Below are positions 54,729-63,773 of a stretch of DNA of 64,000 bases, piece by piece. The notes beneath the pieces were generated by a model. It was not told the origin of the DNA. It ran no database searches and saw only the letters and a program-made list of their open reading frames with translations. Origin of the DNA: Gillisella vitis (GTDB taxonomy: Bacteria > Pseudomonadota > Alphaproteobacteria > Rhizobiales > Rhizobiaceae); assembly GCA_009744235.1 (NCBI GenBank), contig WPHV01000016.1:102129-166128 (forward strand), written 5' to 3'. Position numbers and translations under genes: made by a program. The first letter of the stretch is position 1. Every line of letters begins with the position of its first letter.

Positions 54729-55541
54729 GGCAATGTAAACTTAGCGTTTCACAGTCATGATCTGGGGTTGAGGTTCCGGTTCAGGCGGCTTGATGCCAGC
54801 GATTTGGTACCATGTTTGCATGGCTGTTTTTCGCAATTCGCAATTCGCGATGATGGGTGGATGGAATGTCGTGGCGAGGGATTGGCAATCGGCTCGTGGA
54901 TGGAAACGAACCGTTGAAGGTGCCTCGCTGACTTGGAGCGCCTCATAATCCTTTCACGCCGTCGGAAAGGCTGATGAGAATTCTCGGCCCGATTGTTCAG
55001 GCCCTTGTGCGAGCGATGTTCGATGCCGGGCATGATATCACGCTTCGCCGCACCGTAGGATCGAAGCTTGTCGGTGATTATCACACGCGGCGCACGGCAT
55101 TGCCCTTTCAGAAGCTTTCGCATCAAACGCTTTGCTGCCTTGGCATCGCGGCGGCTTTGCACCAGCACGTCGAGAACAAACCCGTCCTGATCGACGGCGC
55201 GCCAGAGCCAATGTTTCTTGCCGGCGATCGTGATGACAACCTCGTCGAAGTGCCATTTGTCACCGAGCCTGCCGGCTGAGCGCCGCCGAATGTCATTGGC
55301 GAAATGCCGGCCGAACTTCTCCGCCCAGAGCCTCACGGTTTGGTGAGAGACGATGACGCTACGGGCAGCCAGCATATCCTCGACCATCCGCAGGCTCAGC
55401 GGAAACCGGAAATAGAGCCAAACGGCATGGGCAATCACCTCGGCTGGAAATCGATGGCGACGATAAAGAGGATCACTGGCAAATCTGGTCATGCCACAAG
55501 ATCCCAAATGTTGATCGATGCCAGGTTAGCTTTACAGTGCC
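54729..55541 (-). mobile_element. IS6-family insertion sequence, about 813 bp
   Basis: Bounded by imperfect terminal inverted repeats: GGCAATGTAAACTTAGC at the left end and, read from the right end, GGCACTGTAAAGCTAAC (13 of 17 identical). Length is normal for the family. The 8 bases outside each end (AGTGAACC and GCACCGGC) differ, so no target duplication is present. The single gene inside reads leftward. Confidence 0.85.
54755..55492 (-). CDS. IS6-family DDE transposase, C-terminus probably frameshifted
   Basis: About 245 residues from ATG 55492 (MTRFASDPLYRRHRFP). HTH-like segment LRMVEDMLAARSVIVSHQTVRLW, catalytic Asp in HFDEVVI, second Asp in ITDKLRSY, Glu in NNRAENSH. After SIHEPIANPSPRH the frame leaves the usual family ending. 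The next frame over the same bases reads ELRKTAMQTWYQIAG and stops at 54781, which is what family members normally end with. A single indel near 54860 would explain this. A GCGAATT duplication lies in the same area but would not by itself restore the frame. Activity is doubtful. Confidence 0.87.
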   Translation of the reverse strand: MTRFASDPLYRRHRFPAEVIAHAVWLYFRFPLSLRMVEDMLAARSVIVSHQTVRLWAEKFGRHFANDIRRRSAGRLGDKWHFDEVVITIAGKKHWLWRAVDQDGFVLDVLVQSRRDAKAAKRLMRKLLKGQCRAPRVIITDKLRSYGAAKRDIMPGIEHRSHKGLNNRAENSHQPFRRRERIMRRSKSARHLQRFVSIHEPIANPSPRHSIHPSSRIANCEKQPCKHGTKSLASSRLNRNLNPRS

Positions 55542-55887
55542 GCACCGGCGATTGTGCAGTGACGTCTGGCCTTACAATGGCATCATCACTTGCTGAAGGC
55601 ACTGATTCTAGAGAGCCGATGGGCCAGATAGGAGGTAAAACGTCGCTACATCTGTGCAAAACAACTTTCCGAACCTGCAGATCTGCGTTTTGTTGAAGCT
55701 GGCACTAGGGTCTAGAATCTCCCTAAATATCAGATAACAATTGTGAAAATGGCAGGAGCGCTCAATGCAGCGAAGACACGTTAACCTTTTACTAACCTTA
55801 AACTCCTTGCTCGAAAATCCGAATCGGCGCTAATAATCAATGGCGAAATTTTACTGGTTTCGCGGAAATTAGCGCCGATAGCAAAAA
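55542..55887. promoter_or_regulatory. Region between the insertion sequence and repA
   Basis: No credible gene. The last 150 bp are A+T-rich and contain ACAATTGT (palindromic, about 55738-55745) and a GTTAAC...ACTAAC repeat near 55780, in the position where repABC cassettes carry the repA promoter and RepA operator. The first half may be debris left of insertion events. Confidence 0.4.
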
Positions 55888-57114
55888 ATGGGTTTTGACA
55901 TGGCGAAGATCGCCCCGAAAACTGATACCGTGATTGAGGGGTTGACTGCCTTGATGGAGCGTCACGCTGACGCGCTTTCCAGCCAGTTGCAAGCACATCA
56001 TTTGAAAGTTTTCCCGCCGACCTCCGAAAAGGGGATTAGGACGTTCGGGCCGTCTGAAGCGTCCAAGTTGCTTGGCGTTGGGGAGTCTTATCTAAGACAG
56101 ATTGCTTCTGAAATGCCAGAGTTGAATGTCAGCATGAGCCCTGGGGGCCGGCGCATTTTCTCGATTGAAGATATTCACATGATCCGTAAGCATATGGACC
56201 AGATCGGTCGTGGAAACCGTCGCTACCTTCCGCATCGTCGAGACGGCGAACAGCTCCAAGTCATTTCTGTCATGAATTTCAAAGGCGGCTCGGGCAAAAC
56301 GACGACCGCTGCGCATTTGGCTCAATATCTCGCAATGCGTGGTTACCGAGTCCTTGCTATCGATCTCGATCCTCAGGCAAGCCTGTCTGCGCTTTTTGGC
56401 AGCCAACCGGAGACGGACGTCGGTCCAAACGAGACCCTCTACGGCGCTATCAGATATGATGATGAGCAAGTGCCGATCGAACAGGTTGTTAGAGGAACAT
56501 ATATTCCGGACCTTCATCTCATTCCCGGCAATCTCGAACTTATGGAGTTTGAGCATGACACTCCCCGCGCATTGATGAAGCGCAAGGAAGGTGACACGCT
56601 CTTCTATGGTCGCATCAGTCAAGCCATTGAAGACATTGCAGATAATTATGATGTCGTCGTCATCGATTGCCCTCCGCAACTCGGTTACCTCACGCTTTCA
56701 GCATTGACGGCCGCGACATCCATCCTTGTTACGGTTCACCCCCAGATGCTCGATGTGATGTCAATGAACCAATTTCTGGCAATGACATCGAACTTGTTGA
56801 GGGAAATTGAGAGCGCCGGTGCGGAGTTCAAGTTCAATTGGATGCGCTATCTTATCACTCGTTTCGAACCGAGTGATGGGCCACAAAATCAAATGGTTGG
56901 CTATCTCAGGTCTATTTTCGGTGAGAACGTCCTTAATTTTCCAATGCTCAAAACGACGGCTGTCTCAGACGCGGGCCTGACAAATCAAACCCTTTTTGAA
57001 GTGGAACGCGGTCAGTTTACCCGATCAACCTATGATCGCGCCTTGGAGGCTATGAACGCTGTCAATGATGAGATTGAATCTCTGATCAAAAAAGCATGGG
57101 GTAGAACCACATGA
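55888..57114 (+). CDS. repA: RepA, ParA-type partition ATPase of a repABC replicon
   Basis: A 408-residue protein with an N-terminal HTH-like region (ASKLLGVGESYLRQIASEMPE), a deviant Walker A NFKGGSGKTTTAAHLAQYLA, then LAIDLDPQASLSALFG and DVVVIDCPPQLGYLT. It partitions the replicon and represses the repABC operon with RepB. The stop overlaps the repB start by 4 bases. A second ATG at 55900 could be the true start. Confidence 0.96.
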   Translation: MGFDMAKIAPKTDTVIEGLTALMERHADALSSQLQAHHLKVFPPTSEKGIRTFGPSEASKLLGVGESYLRQIASEMPELNVSMSPGGRRIFSIEDIHMIRKHMDQIGRGNRRYLPHRRDGEQLQVISVMNFKGGSGKTTTAAHLAQYLAMRGYRVLAIDLDPQASLSALFGSQPETDVGPNETLYGAIRYDDEQVPIEQVVRGTYIPDLHLIPGNLELMEFEHDTPRALMKRKEGDTLFYGRISQAIEDIADNYDVVVIDCPPQLGYLTLSALTAATSILVTVHPQMLDVMSMNQFLAMTSNLLREIESAGAEFKFNWMRYLITRFEPSDGPQNQMVGYLRSIFGENVLNFPMLKTTAVSDAGLTNQTLFEVERGQFTRSTYDRALEAMNAVNDEIESLIKKAWGRTT

Positions 57115-58133
57115 GCCGGAAGCACATCCTTGGCGTCTCGACGGACGCCCAAGACGTTAAGCCGTCTGACAATCGGGCAGGGAAAACGCGGTCAATGCCG
57201 CTTCTCGGTGTCGCCAGAAAAGAACGCGACCCGGCAACAAAGCTGACTGCGAATATTGGAAACGCACTGCGTGAGCAGAATGATCGGTTGAGCCGCGCTG
57301 AAGAGATAGAGCGGCGTCTTGCTGAAGGACAAGCGGTTATCGAATTGGATGTCTCGACGGTAGATCCATCCTTCGTGCAGGACCGAATGCCTGGCGACAT
57401 CGACGGGCTTCTCGAATCGATTCGAGAGCAGGGCCAACAGGTCCCAATCCTCGTGCGTCCTCACCCGGATATGCCGGGCCGCTATCAGGTCGGCTTCGGT
57501 CACCGTCGGCTTCAGGCCGTTTCTGAATTAGGTCTTCCGGTCAAAGCGGTTGTTCGCGATTTGACCGACGAACAATTGGTCATTGCACAGGGCCAGGAGA
57601 ATAACGAGCGCCAGGATCTCACCTTTATTGAGAAAGCACGTTTTGCTCATCGCTTGAATAAGCAATTTTCACGCGAGATCGTGATTGCCGCGATGTCGAT
57701 CGACAAGAGTAACCTGTCGAAGATGCTTTTGCTTGTCGACACCCTCCCCCCGGAGTTGATCGATGCAATCGGCCCCGCACCAGGTGTCGGCCGACCAAGC
57801 TGGCAGCAACTCACGGAGTTTATCGAAAAGGCCCCCTCGCCTTCTGACGTCTCGAAATACGCGTTATCGCGTGAAGTACAAGCACTGCCATCGGCGGAGC
57901 GGTTCAAGGCAGTGTTGGTCAGCCTTAAGCCTCCGAGGATCTCTCGCGGACTTCCGGAAATTATGTCGACCCCTGATGGGGATAGATTGGCTCAGGTTTC
58001 GCAAAGCAAATCCAAATTGGAAATAACGATAGACAGAAAGGCGACGCCGGATTTCGCAGCCTTCGTCATTGATCACTTGCCTGCGCTTTATCAGGCGCAT
58101 CGAGCACAGAACCAGAAGAAACAAGGAGAGTAG
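57111..58133 (+). CDS. repB: RepB, ParB-type centromere-binding partition protein
   Basis: A 340-residue protein with the ParB/Srx domain (LLESIREQGQQVPILVRPHPD, YQVGFGHRRLQAVSELG), the box QGQENNERQDLTFIEKARFAHRL and a central HTH (MSIDKSNLSKMLLLVDTLP). It binds parS sites and works with RepA. The coding frame overlaps repA and is followed by the 151-bp ctRNA gap before repC. Confidence 0.96.
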   Translation: MSRKHILGVSTDAQDVKPSDNRAGKTRSMPLLGVARKERDPATKLTANIGNALREQNDRLSRAEEIERRLAEGQAVIELDVSTVDPSFVQDRMPGDIDGLLESIREQGQQVPILVRPHPDMPGRYQVGFGHRRLQAVSELGLPVKAVVRDLTDEQLVIAQGQENNERQDLTFIEKARFAHRLNKQFSREIVIAAMSIDKSNLSKMLLLVDTLPPELIDAIGPAPGVGRPSWQQLTEFIEKAPSPSDVSKYALSREVQALPSAERFKAVLVSLKPPRISRGLPEIMSTPDGDRLAQVSQSKSKLEITIDRKATPDFAAFVIDHLPALYQAHRAQNQKKQGE

Positions 58134-58140
58134 TCCGCAA

Positions 58141-58229
58141 AAGAAAAGAGCTCCCCCAACGTCGCCGTCGTGGAAGCCCTTCTGTCTCTCTAGCAAGAAC
58201 AGAATCGCATTTCCTCGAATCCTCGTCAA
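58141..58229 (-). ncRNA. Counter-transcribed RNA (incompatibility antisense RNA) between repB and repC
   Basis: On the minus strand a promoter reads TTGACG (58229-58224), 17 bases, GATTCT (58206-58201). About 20 bases on, the transcript enters a 10-bp stem with two G-U pairs (AAGGGCTTCC with GGGGAGCTCTT, 58181 to 58146) followed by CTTTTCTTTT-like sequence, a Rho-independent terminator. The RNA would be roughly 50-60 nt. In repABC plasmids this RNA lowers repC expression and causes incompatibility. Position and orientation are exactly those of known members. Confidence 0.85.
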
Positions 58230-58284
58230 GAGTTTATGCGCCGTTTTGGTGAGTGATTTTCTTTTGCCTGCTGAAAGGTAAAAG

Positions 58285-59502
58285 ATGATGGAGACTGGAA
58301 ATGTAACGACGCCCTTCGGGCGGCGGGGTATGACGCTTGCGCTGGTGCGTCGGCAGGTCGCTACAAGCGACATTAAGCCGGGTAAACGTGCTGATAAATG
58401 GAAAATATTCAGGGATGCCTCAGCCGCAATGGACTTACTTGGGATACAATCCAACAGTCTTGCGGTTCTCGATGCCTTATTGAGCTTTTATCCGGAGAAT
58501 GAACTGCGGCAGGATGCACAGCTTGTTGTCTTCCCCTCGAATGCACAACTTGCTCTCCGCGCGCACGGCTTAGCCGGGGCGACTTTACGCCGGCATATCG
58601 CAGTGCTTGTAGATGCAGGCCTGATCGTTCGCAAAGATAGCGCCAATGGAAAACGCTACGCGCGCAAGGATAATGCCGGTCAAATCGAGCAGGCATTTGG
58701 CTTCGATTTATCACCCCTCCTCGTACGCTCAGAGGAGCTTGCGATGATGGCGCAACAGGTGATGGCTGATCGCGCCACCTTTAGAAAAGCTAAGGAAAGC
58801 CTGACCATTTGCCGCCGAGACGTCCGCAAGCTGATCACGGCGGCGATCGAGGAGGGCGCGCAAGGTGACTGGCACGAGATCGAATGCACTTATATCTCTC
58901 TCGTCGGCAAAATATCCAGAACCCCGGCTCTCTCTGAGGTCACATTGGTTTTAGATGAGATGAACAACCTCAAGAGACACATCGTTAAACGACTGGAAAA
59001 TCTAGTTAATTCAGAAGAAAAAAGCGGCAATGCTGCTCAAATTGAGCACCACATACAGAATTCAAACACAAACTACATAACTGAATTTGAACCTCGCTCT
59101 CGAAAAGAGCAAGAAGCGGCTAAGGAGCAAAACAATCCGCCTAACAGACTGCCGATAAAGTCATTTCCGCTTGGAATGGTTTTGAAGGCCTGCCCTTCGG
59201 TTGGCGATTACGGACCAGATGGAACGATCGCGAATTGGCGTGACTTAATGACAGCTGCGGTGGTGGTTAGATCTATGTTGGGAGTAAGTCCGTCCGCCTA
59301 TCAGGAAGCTTGCGAAATCATGGGTCAAGAGAATGCGGCAACCGCCATTGCGTGTATTTTAGAGCGTACAAATTTTATCAATTCGGCAGGAGGTTATCTG
59401 CGTGATCTAACCCGTCGGTCACAGCAGGGAGAATTCTCTCTCGGGCCTATGATGATGGCTTTGTTAAGGACCAACGGAGAAGCGGGTATAAAGACCGGGT
59501 AA
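58285..59502 (+). CDS. repC: RepC replication initiator
   Basis: A 405-residue initiator beginning with the family's TTPFGRRGMTLALVRRQ block, followed by a winged-helix DNA-binding part (QLALRAHGLAGATLRRHIAVLVDAGLIVRKDSANGKRYARKD) and a C-terminal domain (PLGMVLKACPSVGDYGPDGTIANWRDLMTAAVVVRSMLGVS). RepC is the only essential initiator of these replicons and its level is limited by the antisense RNA upstream. AAAGG precedes the ATG. Confidence 0.96.
   Translation: MMETGNVTTPFGRRGMTLALVRRQVATSDIKPGKRADKWKIFRDASAAMDLLGIQSNSLAVLDALLSFYPENELRQDAQLVVFPSNAQLALRAHGLAGATLRRHIAVLVDAGLIVRKDSANGKRYARKDNAGQIEQAFGFDLSPLLVRSEELAMMAQQVMADRATFRKAKESLTICRRDVRKLITAAIEEGAQGDWHEIECTYISLVGKISRTPALSEVTLVLDEMNNLKRHIVKRLENLVNSEEKSGNAAQIEHHIQNSNTNYITEFEPRSRKEQEAAKEQNNPPNRLPIKSFPLGMVLKACPSVGDYGPDGTIANWRDLMTAAVVVRSMLGVSPSAYQEACEIMGQENAATAIACILERTNFINSAGGYLRDLTRRSQQGEFSLGPMMMALLRTNGEAGIKTG
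58970..59120 (+). other. Probable replication origin inside repC
   Basis: Within repC a stretch rich in A and T codes for a low-complexity linker (NSEEKSGNAAQIEHHIQNSNTNYITE). Origins of repABC replicons lie in an A+T-rich segment inside repC, so this is the candidate. No iterons are visible; the call rests on position and base composition only. Confidence 0.4.
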
Positions 59503-59820
59503 AAGGTTAAGCGAATCCTCCAAATCGAGACGGATTGGAGTCAAAATGCGAGCAATTGAGGGTGTGATTTGGTGGTCAGCTGACCACCAACATAAGTCTT
59601 TGAAAGAGCAGGGTTTTTCAATGCTGTTATGAAATCCAGATTGTGAGTGATTATTTACACGAAAAATGCGGATTGCGGTGAAATTGGTCGGTGTAAGCGA
59701 GATATTGGGCTTCTGCCTTGATCATCACAATAGAAAAAGAGTGCAGATTGTTTGCGGTATCTCTAATCCGGATACATCCACACCACTATTCGGGCGGCCA
59801 GGTAAGACGTCAAAATAAGA
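59503..59820. promoter_or_regulatory. Region after repC with a 22-bp perfect palindrome (parS candidate)
   Basis: TTGGTGGTCAG directly followed by its reverse complement occupies 59569-59590. Its inner 16 bases, GTGGTCAG-CTGACCAC, differ from the repABC parS consensus GTT-N4-GC-N4-AAC at only the third symmetrical pair. A location just after repC is known for parS in some rhizobial plasmids. No gene is seen in the rest of this region. Confidence 0.55.
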
Positions 59821-61074
59821 TCAGGCCTGCGGCATACGAGCCAGGTAGTTATCCTGAATGGTGATGTGATCAGCCAAGTGCTTGGCATCATGCCAGACGC
59901 CCCAGATAAAACTGGAGGCGCGCCCGGAAAGTCCGGGAAGGCCGAGGAAGTAGAGGCCTCTCTCAGAAGAGACACCTAGATGATGTCTAGGGCGACCCGC
60001 TTCATCGAAGGCCTGCACTTTCAACCAGCTATAGTCGGATCTGAAGCCGGTGGCCCAGATGATGGTGGTGATGTCTGCCGCGGTAAGATCCAGTTCTAGA
60101 ATCGGATTGATAATACAATCGGCCGTCGGACCAAGAATGCGGGCTTCCGGCTCTTGCGGAAGGTTGAGGCCGTTCAATACAACGAAAGCATCCGCTTCGT
60201 CGAGCAGTGATAGATAGGTCTGGTCACCACGATCAAGATTGTTGGCAAGGTCTTCAGCGAAGGATAATTTGCCGTTCTTAAAACTTTCGGTCATGCCAAC
60301 CAGAACCATTCCTTGTGCTGCAAGACGACGGAAGTCGATAGTTTCTCCGCCTCGCGCACCACTGACAGCGACCGTAACATGGTCGCTTGTCTGCAATTCC
60401 TTCACCTGGGCATCCCATTTTCCGAGAACGCCAAGCCACCAGGCGCAGTCATACCCCCGATAGGCGCGTGGAGGACGATCATGCGGACCAACCGAAAGAT
60501 AAGTTTTGCGGCCCACTCGCATGAGTTCTTCCGCAATCTGCACTCCCGACGAGCCCGCGCCAATCACGAGAACGGCCCCCTCCCCGAGCTGGTGAGGATT
60601 GCGGTATTCGCTGGAATGTATCTGGTTGATATTGGCGGTCGGCGGAACGATTGACGGGATATTCGGCAACTGGAACGGACCGGTCGCCACAACGACGTAG
60701 CGTGCTTCGATAACTCCGTTAGATGTCTCGACACGGAAGCCAGGGCGACCGTCCAGACGCTCGACTTGAGTTACCTCGGTTCCACAGCGTGTTGGCGCGT
60801 TGTACTTCTTTGCATAGGCTTCAAAATAGTCAGCAACGCCTTCCTTGGGAACAAACGTATCGGCATTGCCGGGAAAGGTCAGGTTTGGAAAACGATCGTG
60901 CCAGGCCGGACCATTGGCGACAAGAGAATCCCACCGCATGGAACGCCAGCGCTCCGCTATTCTTCCCTTTTCAAGGACAAGGTGTGCAACATTGTTCCTA
61001 GTCAGATGCTCACTCATAGCGATACCAGCCTGGCCGGCGCCGACGACGAGTGCATGTGTTTTTTTGACAGGCAT
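59821..61074 (-). CDS. Flavin-containing monooxygenase-like FAD/NAD(P)H oxidoreductase
   Basis: A 417-residue protein with two Rossmann dinucleotide motifs: VVGAGQAGIAMSEHL at residue 9 for FAD and LVIGAGSSGVQIAEEL near 168 for NADPH. An ATGPF motif and a C-terminal IIWATGFRSDYSWL are typical of CzcO/FMO-like and YUCCA-like enzymes. It could oxygenate a small nitrogen or sulphur compound. It has no operon partner in view and lies convergent to repC. Substrate unknown. Confidence 0.92.
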   Translation of the reverse strand: MPVKKTHALVVGAGQAGIAMSEHLTRNNVAHLVLEKGRIAERWRSMRWDSLVANGPAWHDRFPNLTFPGNADTFVPKEGVADYFEAYAKKYNAPTRCGTEVTQVERLDGRPGFRVETSNGVIEARYVVVATGPFQLPNIPSIVPPTANINQIHSSEYRNPHQLGEGAVLVIGAGSSGVQIAEELMRVGRKTYLSVGPHDRPPRAYRGYDCAWWLGVLGKWDAQVKELQTSDHVTVAVSGARGGETIDFRRLAAQGMVLVGMTESFKNGKLSFAEDLANNLDRGDQTYLSLLDEADAFVVLNGLNLPQEPEARILGPTADCIINPILELDLTAADITTIIWATGFRSDYSWLKVQAFDEAGRPRHHLGVSSERGLYFLGLPGLSGRASSFIWGVWHDAKHLADHITIQDNYLARMPQA

Positions 61075-61628
61075 TGTTTCGTTCTTTCTATAAATTTATG
61101 TGTTTTCTGGCCCCTGGAGTTGGGTGTTGGCGAGTGCCGAACCATAGGGGCAGGGGCCGACGAGGATTCTTATTACTGTGGCTGTAGGAATAAATTTGGT
61201 TGCATTATTCGTTTTCTCGGTCGTCGGGCATCTCATTAAGTCGGCATCCCTGGCCTCTGCGGATGCTCGCCAAGGCAGTCTCCATCTGTTCTTTGAACGT
61301 TAGCTGTTTACGAATAGTCGGCCGATGCGGGCTATCTACAACTCTATGATGATAGTGGACCGAAATCTCAATCTGATAGAAACTCTTGGGTTGGTATGAG
61401 CGATATAAAAAGAGAGGAAATTTTGGCGAGATTAACAACGCAGTAAGAGACGAGGGGAGGAGAAGTCTGCTCGCCGTTGAGTAGCCGATGCTTACGTAAT
61501 TTCGCAACGGTCGATCGCAAGGAACTTAAGAAGGGGCCTTGTGAAAAATAGTGGCTTTAGGACTCCCTTAAATCGATCTCTGCTAAATTTTCTGGGTATT
61601 CTGTCTGATCGTTGCGCAAGATGAGCTG
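61075..61628. other. 554-bp gap without a recognisable gene
   Basis: A+T-rich sequence between two divergent genes, so it should hold both promoters. A leftward 100-codon frame (61205-61507) has no recognisable features, though its tail (LTFKEQMETALASIRRGQGCRLNEMP) reads like a plausible peptide. I see no strong hairpin or terminal repeat. Confidence 0.4.
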
Positions 61629-63335
61629 ATGATATTGAACCACCAGTTTGGCAATCGTAAAAATAGTTTTGATTTGGACGCGGCAGCCGCGCTGGATGAA
61701 GCTTGGGACCTAGCCTGCAAGGGTCGTTCCGTTCGCGCATTTTCTTTAGCAAATTCAGTTTTGGCTTCAGCAGAACGGCGAGCAGATCAAGGTCTTATAG
61801 CGGGCAGTTCTCAGCAATGTGCCTGGTATTGCTTTCAACTTGGTGAGACACAGACGGGGCTAGTATACATTGAGAAAGCAATTTCTCTGTGGAGGCACCT
61901 TGAAGAGCCGGTGCTTGAGGCGCAAGCTCTTAGTATCTGTGCTTGGCTGCATCTGGAACTCGGTAATTTAGAGCAGGCTGTCGAGTTTGCCGCAGAGGCA
62001 CTCAACATTGCCGACCAGAGCCGTAGCCTCCGATCTCGATCTTTGGCGATAAATGTTATTGGCGTGATATTCTGGATGACGCGTCAACCATCTCTCGCTG
62101 TTGACTATTGCAGTCGAGCTGTGGAGCTTGCTCGAGAGGCATATGATCTTACGTTCGAATGTTGGTGGTTGATTAATCTCGGTGGAGCGCATGCAGAGGA
62201 TGCTTATCTCTCTCAGGAAGCCGATAATCAAAAATTCGAAACGTCGATTAGCAGCGCAATAGATATTACGAAACAAGCACTCAGCCTCGCTCAATCACTT
62301 AAAGACGCCTGGGCCGAGAGGTTGTGTATCGCAAATTTAGCGGAATATTTTAATGCGGTTGACGATTTTTCCGCCGCAGAAATGTTATTGGAGCGGTACC
62401 GTGATATTCCGGGAGATGATTATGTCCGGGGTGAGGGGCATTATCTGGTTACACTGGGAAGCACGCTTGTTTCGTTAAAGCGCTATGATGAGGCCTTGGT
62501 TCCACTCGAGCAGGCCCACTTGCTCGCCGGGGAGAATTTCAATCTCGAGACCTTAATGCATGCCTGTCTGTCTCTGTCAAAGGCCCATGAGTATCTTGGA
62601 GCATTTAAGCCTGCGCTGGATTTTCATAAAAAATATCACAAACTACATCAGCAGTTCACTGCGGAGCGGATCCAGCAAAATGCCCGTATGGCGGAGATCC
62701 GTTATGAAACGAAAAAACTCAAAACAATGCTTGATACAGAGGCAGAGCGCTCCGCAGAAATTGCCCGGTCATTAGAGGCGCTTCAACAGCAGACCAATGT
62801 CCTGACGGAAGCGGCAAATACGGACCCGCTGACGGGACTTTCCAATCGGCGGCATTTGGAGACGTTAATATCTGACATTAATACTCGAAGCGCGAGTTAT
62901 GCGCTGGTGATCCTTGATGTCGATCACTTCAAGAAAATCAATGATACGTTCTCCCATATTATTGGTGATCGTGTCCTCGTGCAAATCGGGGCACTGGTCA
63001 AAATTGTTGTTCGTGAAACAGATCTCGCAGTTCGCTTCGGTGGCGAAGAGTTCGTCATACTTATGACGGACCTAACACCGGCCCACGCGGAAAGGGTTTC
63101 AGAAAGACTGCGAATGACAATTACCAACTTTGACTGGTCCGAAATTGCCGATGGGCTGAATGTGTCCGTCAGTATCGGAGTGGCAATGTCAGACGATGCA
63201 GTCGACGCCGAAGCGGTTTTGCAACTGGCGGATCGGCGCCTTTATTGGGCAAAGCAGACCGGTAGAAATAGAGTTGTTTGTTTTCTGCCGTCTGGAAATA
63301 GGTTTGAACAAACGACCAGCGCGATTACGGATTGA
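61629..63335 (+). CDS. TPR-repeat diguanylate cyclase (GGDEF)
   Basis: A 568-residue protein. The first 340 residues are TPR-like helical repeats (for example LDEAWDLACKGRSVRAFSLANSVLASAERRAD and LGNLEQAVEFAAEALNIA). A coiled coil follows (about 345-390). A GGDEF domain from about 395 has DPLTGLSNRRHLETLI and the active site FGGEEFVIL. An RETD inhibitory site sits five residues before it, so product inhibition by c-di-GMP is expected. No membrane segment or signal peptide, so it is probably a cytoplasmic sensor where the TPR domain binds a protein partner. Some c-di-GMP target could be the autotransporter or other surface functions; that is speculation. Confidence 0.95.
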   Translation: MILNHQFGNRKNSFDLDAAAALDEAWDLACKGRSVRAFSLANSVLASAERRADQGLIAGSSQQCAWYCFQLGETQTGLVYIEKAISLWRHLEEPVLEAQALSICAWLHLELGNLEQAVEFAAEALNIADQSRSLRSRSLAINVIGVIFWMTRQPSLAVDYCSRAVELAREAYDLTFECWWLINLGGAHAEDAYLSQEADNQKFETSISSAIDITKQALSLAQSLKDAWAERLCIANLAEYFNAVDDFSAAEMLLERYRDIPGDDYVRGEGHYLVTLGSTLVSLKRYDEALVPLEQAHLLAGENFNLETLMHACLSLSKAHEYLGAFKPALDFHKKYHKLHQQFTAERIQQNARMAEIRYETKKLKTMLDTEAERSAEIARSLEALQQQTNVLTEAANTDPLTGLSNRRHLETLISDINTRSASYALVILDVDHFKKINDTFSHIIGDRVLVQIGALVKIVVRETDLAVRFGGEEFVILMTDLTPAHAERVSERLRMTITNFDWSEIADGLNVSVSIGVAMSDDAVDAEAVLQLADRRLYWAKQTGRNRVVCFLPSGNRFEQTTSAITD

Positions 63336-63773
63336 GGAAGCGATCCGATTCTGCTGACTGCCCATAGCCTTCTCGGCGTTGCTTTTCTCTTGCCATGAAT
63401 CTCCGCTTCCGCCGGAGTGAAGATGCGTACGGAATGCCGTCCAAAACCCGCCATAGCGCACTCGATTTTAATGTCATCAATAACCGAAACCGCTAATCGG
63501 CTGTCATGAAGGCTAAAGGGGCGGGGTGTGGCGCGGAAAGGGATTTCGACGCGATGAGCGCGATAAACCGATGTTATCTTCGGTAATGATGGGATTATGT
63601 TGACGTGCATTTTGACAGGTAGCAGAATTGGACCAGCAGTCTCAATTGCCATGCAAAATCCTGGTGAAACAACCAGCCTGAAACAGGTCGAGGCCGAAAA
63701 ATCCTATTTCCAGGTGCAACCATTGTGATCAGCAATTCATGGGATGCAAATTTTCTGGTTCAAACGAACAAAT
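63336..63773. other. 438-bp gap between the cyclase and the recombinase
   Basis: No convincing gene. CTCCG-CTTCCGC-CGGAG near 63402-63418 could form a short hairpin. A leftward frame (63242-63652) overlaps the cyclase gene and has no recognisable domain. The segment lies downstream of both neighbours. Confidence 0.4.

Noticed and set aside
55304-55696. Rightward frame across the IS transposase start
   Set aside because: Shadow of the leftward transposase and of the IS end; no protein features.
61205-61507. Leftward 100-codon frame between FMO and cyclase genes
   Set aside because: No domain, no good start context and no coupling to a neighbour. Kept only as a note in the gap entry.
63242-63652. 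Leftward 136-codon frame overlapping the cyclase 3' end
   Set aside because: It runs 94 bases into the cyclase gene and I recognise no domain; a PilZ-like reading was considered and dropped for lack of the key motif.
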